DNA of 64,000 nucleotides. Source: Hysterangium stoloniferum (taxonomy: Eukaryota; Basidiomycota; Agaricomycetes; Hysterangiales; Hysterangiaceae). Shown in pieces: positions 1-10,473 of the stretch; position 1 is the first letter of the stretch; each line of letters opens with the position of its first letter. Location of the stretch: assembly GCA_015178975.1 (NCBI GenBank), contig WHVD01000031.1, forward strand, positions 558,001 through 622,000, written 5' to 3'. Under the pieces are notes generated by a model, which worked only from the letters and a program-made list of their open reading frames with translations, was not told where the DNA came from and made no database searches. The position numbers and the translations under genes were made by a program.

Positions 1-449
1 CTTCTCAGAGAGGACTTTCACGTGAACTACGAGATTGGAACACTACGAGACCAGTCATTGGGCTCTAGATTGATTCTACCAGGGAGGGTGGGTCTATCCC
101 AGCCAGTTCCTCCAAGGAGCCACAGCCTTTAGCCTTCTCGATTAGCAAGATCCCTCTTGAGGAACTAGCCAATGACTCATCTGAATTGACTTCTAAAGAC
201 AAAGGGGTGCATACTGAAAGAGTTGCACAGGCCCTGCAGGATTGTACTATAGAGCTGGAATCAGCTCGATTAGTACCAATCTTTGTCAGAGATCTTATCA
301 GTGACCAATGGATAGTTGAGGGAGTTGTCTTGCAGAATGATGATGGAAGTATACTAGCCGCTCCCACCACTGCTATCTCTAGAGAACGTGACATGATACC
401 TCTCGCTAACCCCTCTCTGACACCAAGAATCATTAGATGAGGGGAAACC
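1..449 (+). mobile_element. Ty3/Gypsy chromovirus X, left pol fragment
   Basis: This fragment matches the part of pol between protease and reverse transcriptase in element Y of the same window (about 6.1-6.5 kb), for example the shared stretch around RLVPIFV. It runs off the left edge and stops at 449, where the LTR of Y begins. The last five bases, AAACC (445-449), recur on the minus strand at 20089-20093 beyond the other LTR of Y, so Y inserted here into X. It is a broken fossil with several breaks. The right-hand part of X lies on the minus strand at 16785-20093. Confidence 0.8.
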
Positions 450-1089
450 TGTGAAGGGTATGCATATACGATTAGACTGTGGAATAATATACATATTATT
501 GTACTTTATTATCTAGTTTTTGTTGCTTTTCTTTTCCTCTCCATATCTTTTGAGCATACCCATATTTCTTAGTTCGAAGTCTTGTGTATATCTATGGGCG
601 CTCTCGGCGCCAAATGACAGACACCTTTTTACCCAGCAGACACCATCTCGTAACAACTCAATGTCGAATAGCGAGAGTTGTCCAAGGTAATAACTCAGCT
701 ACTGTAGAGGTAGAGTCTGCTAACACATTCATCAAATTTGGACTCGAACCACAAAGGTCGAGTTCCACTCTTAAGACTCTGCGCTCGTCGACATTGTAGT
801 CAACTCGCGCTGCTCTCTCTCTCTCTTCCTTAGACATTCAGTCTTACACTGAATATCTATCTTATTTCTAGTCACTAGTTGTACCGTAAAGGTCAACTCT
901 TTTACTCTCTTGTTCTAACCATCACAAGCAATCGTACCGTTGCTCTTGTGACGTGTAGTGGGTCCCTATACTAGTACTATCAGTCTAGTAATCTATAGTA
1001 TTGTACTGAACGGTCAATACTTTCTAATAGTAGTTGAATAAACACTATCCCTCATATATTGAGCGGTCAGAATCCATCGACTCTTCACA
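450..1089 (+). repeat. Left LTR of Gypsy element Y
   Basis: The 640-bp repeat starts TGTGAAG and ends CTTCACA, and a second copy of 643 bp lies inverted at 20094-20736. The two copies differ at roughly 5 percent of positions by eye, so the insertion is neither fresh nor very old. A TATA-like AT-rich stretch near the start and a CT-rich run in the middle fit a promoter role. The base after the LTR begins a primer-binding-site-like stretch, but I cannot name the priming tRNA. Confidence 0.88.
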
Positions 1090-1879
1090 GTGGTGATCCG
1101 AGCCGGATCGTTCTTTTCCTACAAGGAAAGATTTTATTATTTTACTATTAGGACCCGAACACGCGAATGACTATGGGCAAGAACCAAACACCTAGGTCTT
1201 CATCAACTCCGAGTAGTTCCATGCCTCGTCAAAAATCGACTAACTTAGAACCACCCCGTAACATCACTTTGAGGAAGTCTTCGTCGACTTTTCAAGGATC
1301 AGCTCCCCTGGAGGATCCCTCCAGATTAGTAGCTGGATCGTCAACAAACATTCCCCCCGATCTACCTGAGGAACGCTCATCACCTGGGCAATTGAACACC
1401 CCTGGAGCCAACGTTGAGTCTAATCGAGCACCCACGCCCATTCTCAGGTTCCCTCTGAGACAGGTCATTCTTAAGCAGTTCCTCGGAGGTCATATGGTTT
1501 ACGCTCAACCCATCGACTTGCAATGGGATATGTACTACACCAATCGAATCTCTGAGGATCACGTTACTCCCTTTGTGGAGGAGTACAATACGGATTACCC
1601 CATTTTACCAGTAACTGTAGCAGTTTGGTTAGGTCATTATCAAGCGATCTTATCGGCATGGGATTTATTCACGCGACCATGGAACCTTGAGGATTTGACC
1701 CGATCGATCCCCGAATGGTCGAACGAGGTGACAACCATTATGGAAGGAGGAAGAAGGATTCTCAAGCGGGAGGTGTTTTCTCTATTCCTTGAAGCACTTT
1801 GTATGCATGATGATGTGTTGCAGATCCTGCACGTCCTGCTCGGCGGAGATCATGTTGTGCCTAAGGTTGACTACCAGTA

Positions 1880-2093
1880 CAGTGGGTCAAAAAACTGCCC
1901 CAATGTTTGTGCATTTTAGAAAGATTGATATTGTGTGAAGGAATGATATCAGCAAAAATTCTGAAAAATTCACATGATATACTAGAACATGTTGGCTATC
2001 TACCAACTTAAGAAATCATGTGATTCTGATCAAAACTCTTTGCTCAATAAATCAAACAAAATAATCACTCATTGGGGCAGTTTTTTGACCCTC
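1880..2093 (+). repeat. Left terminal inverted repeat of Tc1 element
   Basis: This is a 214-bp arm whose inverted partner is 3273-3486. Both the outer and the inner end of the arm carry the block GTCAAAAAACTGCCCCAATG in mirrored form, so each arm has a transposase-binding-like motif at each end. That arrangement resembles the paired binding sites of the IR-DR type of Tc1 elements. Confidence 0.88.
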
Positions 2094-2239
2094 GATTATT
2101 TTCTTTGCTTTTCAATGTTACACACTAGTATAAGGTAGGGGTCGGTCATGTGAATCATCAACATGTCATGTGACCTTATTTGTATCAATTTGGCATGTTG
2201 AACTTTGTTCCTTCATCTCCTTGACTCCTTACCACTACT

Positions 2240-3258
2240 ATGAAATCCATCTCTGCTGAAAAGCATTCTTCTGTTGTTTCTCTCCTCAGTGAGGAGTATT
2301 CCCATTGTCAAATTCAACCTAGGACTGGCCTGGGGAAGGGTACTATTGGCAGGATCAGTAGAGAGGTAGAGAGGGATAAGGAAAACCATCCTGGCAGCCA
2401 TTCTTCTAAGCTTTCCCTTATGATAAACAGTCAATTTTCTGTCAAATCAGCTCTGGGAAGCTTGACAATGCTGTCCAAGCCACCCAATTCATAAATTCCA
2501 TCATATCTACCTCTGTCACTCCTCAGACTGTTAGGAATGTGTTGAAGGAAGCTGGCTTTAGGTCAGCAACAAAGAAGAAATTCCCTATGCTCAAGGGGTC
2601 TCATCATCAGCAACATCTAAAGTTTGCCCAATACCATAAAAATTGGACTATAGAGGACTGGAAGAGGGTGTTGTGGACTGATGAGACAAAAATGAATAGG
2701 ATTGGATCAGATGGGAAGGTATATGTTTGGAAGCAACAAGAGGAACCAGTATCAGATGGGACCACCACACTCACAATCAAACATGGAGGGGGGAATAACT
2801 TGATGATTTGGGGGTTGATGGGCTGGAATGGGGTGGGGAAGCTGATAGAGATGCAGGGGAACATGGATGCAGTGCAGTATTGTGAGATTTTGGAGGAGGG
2901 AGTGGAGGAGAGCATTGAAAGTTTGGAGATGGCTGAGGATAACTGGTACTTCCAACAAGACAATGATCCAAAACATACCTCAAAAAAGGCAGACCAGTGG
3001 TTTTCTGACAATAACATAATTCCCATGAAGTGGCCTGCCCAAGCCCCTGATCTAAATCCCATTGAACACCTCTGGCAACACCTCAAGGCCAAACTCCAAC
3101 AATATGACATACCACCCAAAGGAGTACATGAATTATGGGACAGGGTGGCAAAGGAGTGGACTGAAATACCACCAGAGACATGCCAGAAGCTAATAGAAAG
3201 CATGCCTAGGAGGATACAGGGTGTTTTAAAGGCAAAGGGGGGTCATACAAAGTATTAG
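2240..3258 (+). CDS. Tc1-type transposase, one frameshift
   Basis: The product is a DD34E transposase of about 340 residues that would cut and rejoin the element ends. The first catalytic Asp lies in VLWTDETK, the second in FQQDNDPKHTS, and the Glu in DLNPIEHLW; 34 residues separate the second Asp and the Glu, as expected for Tc1. The N-terminus (from ATG 2240) and the helix-turn-helix part (TPQTVRNVLKEAGF) are in different frames. Similarity switches frame near 2420, so one indel there breaks an otherwise complete gene. The C-terminus ends in GGHTKY and stop, as in other fungal Tc1 proteins. Because of the frameshift it is probably not autonomous, unless the shift is an assembly error. Confidence 0.88.
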
Positions 3259-3272
3259 ATTGTAAAATAATA

Positions 3273-3486
3273 GAGGGTCAAAAAACTGCCCCAATGAGTG
3301 ATTATTTTGTTTGATTTATTGAGCAATGAGTTTTGATCGGAATCACATGATTTCTTAAGTTGGTAGATAGCCAACATGTTCTAGTATATCATGTGAATTC
3401 TTCAGAATTTTTGCTGATGTCATTCCTTCACACAATGTCTCTCTTTCTAAAATGCACAAACATTGGGGCAGTTTTTTGACCCACTG
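3273..3486 (-). repeat. Right terminal inverted repeat of Tc1 element
   Basis: This is the inverted partner of 1880-2093, with only a few differences by eye. It ends in TTTGACCCACTG followed by the duplicated TA. Confidence 0.88.
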
Positions 3487-5749
3487 TACATGTACATCCG
3501 TATGTTGGAGGAGTCTCTCAATGGAGTCACGCCAAATCTATTGTTTGCGTACTTCACCTTAAGGGGTCGGCTGAAGGGAAATCAAAGAAGACTTGATAAG
3601 ATGGTTTTAGAAGTACTCCTCCCCTATAACGACTTGATTCAGGTCCCCGATTCGCCTGTCTCCATGACTAATTCGTTCGTTCACAACCTAAATGGATCTC
3701 CTGATACTCGTTTCCTATATTCTCTCAACCATCCCGTGATATTGGAGGATTTTCCGCTGGACATGAGGACACAGGTGATAGAACACCTTCAGGAAAAAAG
3801 GATTGAGATCTGCGCTCCCTTTCATCAACCTCAGCCGCGTTGGCTTCTGAACACGACAGAGATCGAGAGACAAATCGTGATGGAACCCGGCCCAACGCCC
3901 TTTCAGGGAGATCACCACTCTCACGTCACGTTTAAGGGAGTTTCCAACAGCCCTAACTTCGGGAATGAGGAGATCGCTGTCAGAAACCGATCAGTTGCCA
4001 GCAAGGGTCGACCGTCCTTCTCTACAGCATTCACTGAGGGTATAGCTGGCCCAGTTGCTGGTCAAGGATTGCTGAACTCAGATGGTCCCCACCATTCTCT
4101 GCCGATCACTTTGAATCCTTTCTTGCCATCAGGAGGACCCCCTAGCGATTCATCTGGGAGTTCGAATACTTCAGACCGGGGAGGGAACTCAGGACGTGGG
4201 GAGTGCCACAATGGAGTGCCTAATACCCCCTTTTGAACTCCAATGCGATCTCAAGTTAGCATGCTTATCAATGACTTACCTAAGGACAAGAAGATCACCC
4301 TTAACACTAACGACATTAAGATCAAATGGTCTGACCTCCCTGAATACGACGGCCCAATCCAAGGCCCTGGATTATATCATGGACATCATGAGTCTCATGG
4401 AGGTATCAGACTCTTTGAGTGTGCTGTTAGGAGTTGCTCTGCCAAGACGACTCACGGGGAACGCTAAGGTCTGGTGGAGCACCCTAGACCGTGAGCATCA
4501 TACTGAATTCAGTCAATCTCATGGGTCGTTTCTTTGGGGTATTGTGGAAGGATTGCTTGGAACTCGCTGGTGTGAATCCTTGGCCTTAGAATGGGAAGCC
4601 ATGAAATTTCGACAAGCCGGTCACGATCGTGAGACTCCTGTTCACTATATCCAGTGAAGAGTTAAACTCTATCGTTTCCTGTACGGGTTCCATCAAGACA
4701 GAGGAGATGAAACACACAGACTCATTCTCACGCTGCCTACGGAATGGCTCTACCTTCTTCAAGGACAACCCATCGACGACATCATGAGTTTGCAGACTTA
4801 TGCTAATAACCTGCAAGAAGCTCTGATTAACGCTTGGGTCCACACGCACTGGGAACGTTACAGGTTCCAGAAACCGTGCGTAATGTTATCAGAGGGTCAG
4901 GAATTGGATTTTAGGGCCACCAACAACTTCTCTTCACCTAACCATACTCTCGTCAGTGAGACTAACGAGAGAGGCTCGATGAGAAGGATCATCCCTGCAC
5001 CGCTAACCCCACACAGGGAAAGTGTCACGGAAAAATGTTCTTTGAGAGGAGTAACAAGAAGAGCTCAGTCAAACCCTCCAAGGAATGTTGGATATGCGGA
5101 AGTCTGGAGCATTTCAAGATAGATTGCCCCCATGCTGGCAAGATGTCTCATTATGTCTCTATCAACAAATGCTCTGCACAGGATATGTCGGAGGAAACTG
5201 AGGAGCAAAGGTTATATGAGGCGGTTCATAGACTATCTATACAAGGACAAGTAAATAGCTCTGATGATGAATTGACTATTGTTCCCATTTATACACCCCG
5301 AGTCAGAGACGATTTAGTAAGGGAAGAAGATCAAACAACTGGTGAAACTCTTCTGTCTGAGGTCTATGTATCCATACTTGCTGCAGATTTCTTTGAAAAG
5401 GGAGATCGGTTGAGTGCACACTGGCAGGACCTTGAGGGCCTGACCCAGAACCACTGTCAGACTCAGGATTATCACGAGCAAATCAGCTCGGACTCATTCT
5501 GTTCACCTGGAGCTGACATTGACACATTCCTGTTTGATCCTGGAAACCCCCCCGACTTATTACCGTACAATGATTCAGATTCGGAGGACAGCGACAGCGA
5601 TCCGGCATTGGATTCCCCCTCAAAACATATTCCTTGTCGAAGTGAGTGCAGGAACGTAAACCTATCCCTGCGCAAGGAAAGTAGGAGGCCTAAAATCCAA
5701 TACCCTCGTCCCAGTCGACTGATGAAGGAGGATACTACGATCCTTTATC

Positions 5750-8300
5750 GAAAACGGGATCCCCCCAGTGGCTACTCTAGCATAGGAGTTGCAGTGCTCC
5801 ATGTTTTCGGTCATGTAGGAACTCCCAATTCGCCTGAATGCGTCAAAGTCAGAATGGACGCAAGAGCGGATCTTTCCCTCATATCGGAGGAATTCTACAA
5901 AGGGCTGCAGGGCCAGTACAAGTTGAAACAGGGACTTAAGTTACGTCTAATCCAGCTCACGGGTAATGCCAAGGTCCTAGGATATGTTAATATTCCTATT
6001 TACCTGGAGGACGACAGTGGCATTTTACTTAAGTTTGCGGCAGAAACTTATGTTGTTAGAGGAATGACGGTACCAATTCTCTTAGGAGAAGATTTCCATG
6101 TTAACTATGAAATTGGCACCTTAAGAGACCAGCCGTTGGGATCTAGGCTTATTCTCCCGGGACGACAGGGTTTTATTCCAGCCAGTTCTTCCAAGGAGCC
6201 TCAACATTTGACCTTCACCATCAACAAGGCCCCTTTCGGGAAGCATCTGAAGGAGCAACCCAAGCTCACCTCTCTTCCCGATAAAGGCATGCATACTGAA
6301 AGAGTCGCGAGAGTCTTGGAGGACTGCACTATTGATCCGGAGTCAGCCAGACTAGTGCCTATTTTTGTTGAGGACCTGATGGGCGAGGAATGGATCGTCG
6401 AAGGAATCGTATTACAAAATGCGGACGGTTCCATATTAGCCACCCCAATCACGGCAATTTCAAGGAATAGCGTGTCAGTACCCTTGGCCAATCCATCATT
6501 GACCCCTAAGATTATCCGACGAGGGGAGACAATCGGGATAATTCATGACCCCGCTCGTTGGGCTCACAAGCCCAGGTCACTTAAGGAAAAGGATTTAATG
6601 ACAGCCAGCACGAACAAGATTGCACACCTTATCGAAAGTCTCTCTCAACTTGAGGAGGACCGTCAATCCGCCTCAGAAAGGCCTAAGCCACCTGTCGAAC
6701 CAGAGATTGCAGATGATTTTGAACCGCCCAGTCCTAAGATGGCCACGGTGGCTGATAATGAAAAGCTAGCCTCAGAGGATCTCCACAAGCTGGTCAATTT
6801 GGGACCAGATATACCAATGGAAATTCTGCCACGTCTCAGATCAGTTTTGACTGAGAACGTTAAGGCTTTCAGAGTCGACAGACGATTAGGGCAAGTGGAA
6901 TGTAGAGTCCCTGTCCCCTTGAAAGAGGGCGCCCAGCCCATCTCCATGCCTATGTTCCCCTCTTCCCCTGCCAATAGGAGGGTTATAGACGAGCAAATGG
7001 ATACCTGGTTCGAACAGGGTGTCATTGAGCCATCTAAAAGTCCCTGGGGGGCACCGGCTTTCATAGTATATCGCAATGGTAAACCACGGGTGGTCATTGA
7101 CTATCGGAAACTCAATCATCTCACTGTTCCAGATGAATTCCCTTTACCACGTCAATCGGAGATCATGCAAGCACTGTCGGGGTCAAACGTTCTCTCTTCT
7201 TTTGATGCGCTAGCTGGATTTACTCAATTAGAAATGTTAGAGGATGATAAGCCTAAAACAGCCTTCAGATCCCACAGAGGGCTGTGGCAATTTAAAAGGA
7301 TGCCGTTCGGGCATAGGAACGGTCGCTCCACATTTCAGTGCATTATGCAAACAGTTTTAGCACCCTACCTATGGATCTTGTGTTTGGTTTACATCGACGA
7401 CATAGTAATATTCTCTAAGAATTCGGATGATCATCTGCTTCACCTAAATCAGGTGCTCGGTGCTATTGCTTCAGCCGGTATCACTCTCTCTCCCAAGAAA
7501 TGTTTTATCGGATATAATTCAATCTTGTTGTTGGGTCATAAAGTATCCAGGTTGGGTTTCTCAACCCACCAAGAGAAGGTTCACGCTATATTGGAACTGG
7601 CCCCACCCACTAAGGTTTCTGAACTGCAACAGTTCCTTGGGATGGTCCTTTACTTTTCGGTGTATATCCCATTCTATTCATGGATGGTGTCCCCTTTATT
7701 CTCACTCCTAAAAAAGGGAACACCCTGGATGTGGACCGCTGAACATGTCAGAGCTTACGAGGATGTTAAAGCCGCGCTAGGATCAGCACCAGTGCTGGGA
7801 CATCCAGTTAGTGGGATGCCCTATCGGCTGTATACGGACGCTTCAGATTTTGCCTTAGGCTGTTGTCTTCAACAAGTCCAGAAGATGGCTTTAGGAGACT
7901 TGATGGACACTAAAATCCATGCCCAAGCCAAGTTAGCTTTCGACCGTGCACAGGATGTGCCATCTTTTGTTCATCGGTATAAAACCAAACAGCCCAAAAT
8001 TGAGTGGTCGGATTCATGGGGACCCACTTTTGAGGAGACCGAGGTTACCACTGAACGAGTCATTGCACATTGGAGTTGCACGCTGAAAAGTGCTGAATGT
8101 AACTATTCTGCTACTGAACAGGAAGTGTTAGCAGCAAAAGAGGGCCTAGTCCACTTTCAACCCTTCATTGAAGGTGAACATGTTCTACTTATTACGGACC
8201 ATGCAGCTTTGCAATGGGCTAGATCGTACGAGAACACTAATTGTCGACTAGCCGCATGGGGGGTGATATACGCTGCATTTCCAGGTCTCGAGATCTTACA
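5750..8300 (+). pseudogene. Protease, reverse transcriptase and RNase H region of Gypsy Y (fossil)
   Basis: A retropepsin-like segment lies around 5.8-6.1 kb. Reverse transcriptase follows at about 6.9-7.6 kb, with the conserved block around VIDYRKLN and the catalytic YIDD motif near 7.39 kb. RNase H lies at about 7.8-8.3 kb with the YTDAS motif. The same order is seen on the minus strand in X at 16.8-20.1 kb. The long open frame suggests this copy decayed more slowly, or is younger, than the others, but it is part of a broken element. Confidence 0.85.
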
Positions 8301-9853
8301 CTGAGCAGGAAGAGTTCACAGCAATGTGGACCCACTGTCCAGACTCCCTCGAGTACCAGCCTTCGTGAGCCCTATTAGAGATGACTTGCAAGCTATCACC
8401 TCGACCTCTCTGGACAAGAGTACTGAGGAAAATCTGTGGAAGGATGAACCTGCTAAGAAGGCAGTCTTCTCTATCATACATGATTCTATGGAACCTTTCG
8501 GAGCAACTCAAAAGGTCCGACAGTCAAAATGGGATTCTCATAACGCAGTAAGGGATGATCAGGAAGATGAGTCTGACTTTGCGTTGCATCATCCTCAGTT
8601 GCTAATCAGTATCGAGGAGGGATACATAAAGAAATTTCTAGAGGGATACTCAAAAGACCCCGTTTTCAGGAATCTCTACGCTCTAGATACCCCTTCACCC
8701 AATGCGGTCGTTAATCCTTCTCACTACTTTGTGGGAGCAAACAGACTCCTGTACTTTCGTGACTCGGACTGGAAAAGTCGAGTCTGTGTGCCCAGTACCA
8801 TGACTAACTCTATCTTAAGATTGGTACACAATAACCCTTTTGAGGGAGCACACGCCGGAGGTCAGTGGTTGTTTAAGCTGATGAAAGACCAGTTCTTTTG
8901 GCCAAAAATGCTACAAGACTGCGTGTCGTACGTGCGTACCTGCGATATCTGCCAAAAGACCAAAGTCAATCGCACCACTTGTCAAGGAGCCCTCAGACCT
9001 GCCAACATACCTTTTAGGCCTTTCGAAGTAGTTTCTATGGACTTGATCACCAGACTACCCAACTCAGGAAAGGATTTGTATTCCACAGTCTTCATCATGG
9101 TTGATAAATTGATGTGTTTCGCTATTACAATACCTACTTTCTCGAACCTTACGGCTGAAGGATTTGCATGAATATTTGTCAAACAGGTGGCCAGCCCCTT
9201 TGGGCTGCCCTCTCAAATAATCTGTGATTGGGACAAGAGATGGACCTGCAGGTTCTGGTGGGAAGTCTGTAAGATTTATGGTACCACCCTTGCAGTATCT
9301 TCAGCTCATCATCCCCAGACAGACGGACAAACGGAGATTATGAATGTGACCATAGAACAGATGCTTCGAGCCTATTGCACTTCTGCTAAGGAGAGCTGGT
9401 CCCAATGGATTGAGGTGGTTGTCCACACGTACAACTCAACCGTTCACAGTTCCACAAACTACGCTCCAGCTTTCTTATTAATGGGATACCTCCCGAGGGG
9501 AATGTCTCGAGTTCTAGGAGGTGATGAACCCCTAGTTCCTAGAGAACTATCAGACAGCCCTATGGCCGACCAATGGATTCTCGAACTAGAGAATCATCGG
9601 CAGATGGCGCGGGATTCAATCGCTTGAGCCCAAGAAATTCAAGCACGAGCGTATAATAAGAAGCAAAAACCTGTAGAAGATATCTCCGAGGAAGACCTCG
9701 TATTGGTGAACCCCCACTCCCTCGAACTGGTGGAAGTCAAGGGAACTGGGAAGAAACTAATACAAAGACAGATTGGACCATTCGAAGTCCTTGAGAAACT
9801 GAACCCTCAAGTATTTAGGCTTAAGATTCCCCTGGAGTATCCAATGCATCCAG
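8300..9853 (+). pseudogene. Integrase region of Gypsy Y (fossil)
   Basis: The segment shows the HHCC zinc-binding region (near CDICQKTKVN, about 8.94 kb) and the integrase core motif HHPQTDGQTE near 9.3 kb. The basic C-terminal segment around QRQIGPFEVLEK follows. It ends at about 9.85 kb against an LTR of another family. The matching integrase tail and chromodomain are found on the minus strand near 23 kb. It is a broken fossil. Confidence 0.85.
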
Positions 9854-10473
9854 TGAGAGCGGTGTAATTCACGGAGGAGTTTAGAGCAGAAAATGTATTA
9901 GATTACTGGGGGGAATCTAAGCCGATTTTTTGACTGGATTGTATGTACAACATCTGCCAGACTATATAGACCATGGAATGAATGACATACCAAATCCAGT
10001 AATAATGAAAAAAAACATAAAATGAGAATAGTAAACACCAAATTTGGTGTTAGGAATGGGACAGAATGGAGCAGAGTCCAAATCATGACAAATCATAAAC
10101 CATAACGGGAAACGGAGCAGGAGCGGAGTCTGAATTGTGACAGGTCATTTGACTAAAATGGGAACGGGGCTCTGTTAGAGGGATGATGGGTTTTCCTAGT
10201 GGGGTCCGGTGACTGATGTGTGGGATGAGGTCGGACATAGACAGGGATGGAGTCCGGTGGGTATTCCGGTGACTGATATGTACATGACATAATGAAGTTG
10301 AATGTAGACAAGTCTGACGTACAGAGTCCGGTGGGAATTCTGGTAAACTGACAATTGGTGCATATAGGGTGTGGGTGCGTATAAGTTAGTGCCTGGAGTC
10401 CAGCGGGAATTCCGGTCGTAACATCTCCAGTGCTGTGGAATGAATGACATACCAAATCCAGTAATAATGAAAC
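9854..10473 (+). repeat. Partial LTR of the TGTTA...TAACA family with patchwork right edge
   Basis: Bases 9854-10423 match the last 570 bp of the complete solo LTR at 27537-28364. The next 11 bases (TCTCCAGTGCT) match the DNA that flanks that solo LTR on its right, which is Plavaka coding sequence. About 39 further bases repeat an internal part of the LTR (compare about 9972-10010). This mixture indicates a copied patch rather than an ordinary insertion; no target-site repeat is seen here. Confidence 0.75.

Larger units (their letters stand above)
1880..3486 (+). mobile_element. Tc1-family DNA transposon inserted in Gypsy gag
   Basis: This 1607-bp element is bounded by 214-bp terminal inverted repeats (1880-2093 and 3273-3486) that begin CAGTGGGTCAAAAAACTGCC. 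It is flanked by a TA duplication at 1878-1879 and 3487-3488, the hallmark of Tc1/mariner insertion. It carries one transposase gene in the plus direction. Because it lies inside gag of Y, it is younger than Y. The two ends match closely, so it moved fairly recently. Its CpG content is visibly lower than that of the surrounding gag. Confidence 0.93.
1167..5150 (+). pseudogene. gag region of Gypsy Y (fossil), interrupted by Tc1
   Basis: The region opens with a Ser/Pro-rich N-terminus, followed by a long segment without a family I recognise. After that comes a retrotransposon-gag-like segment around 4.3-4.9 kb and a CCHC zinc knuckle (CWICGSLEHFKIDC) near 5.09-5.13 kb, which marks the nucleocapsid. 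The N-terminal extension is unusually long for a Gypsy gag. A Tc1 transposon occupies 1880-3486 with a TA duplication. The region is a broken fossil. Confidence 0.7.
1090..9853 (+). mobile_element. Ty3/Gypsy chromovirus Y, internal gag-pol region
   Basis: This is the body of an LTR retrotransposon in the order gag, protease, reverse transcriptase, RNase H, integrase, which is the Ty3/Gypsy order. It follows the LTR at 450-1089 and stops abruptly inside the integrase C-terminal region at about 9.85 kb, where a different LTR family begins. The rest of the integrase tail, the chromodomain and an extra ORF3 lie on the minus strand at 20737-23730. The element is broken, with about half a dozen breaks in addition to a Tc1 transposon inside gag. 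It inserted into a relative (X) with a 5-bp target repeat. Confidence 0.88.

Noticed and set aside
2607-3203. A 198-residue minus-strand frame opposite the Tc1 transposase
   Set aside because: It is the mirror of a real DD34E gene. The plus-strand frame has the catalytic motifs, and the minus frame has none.
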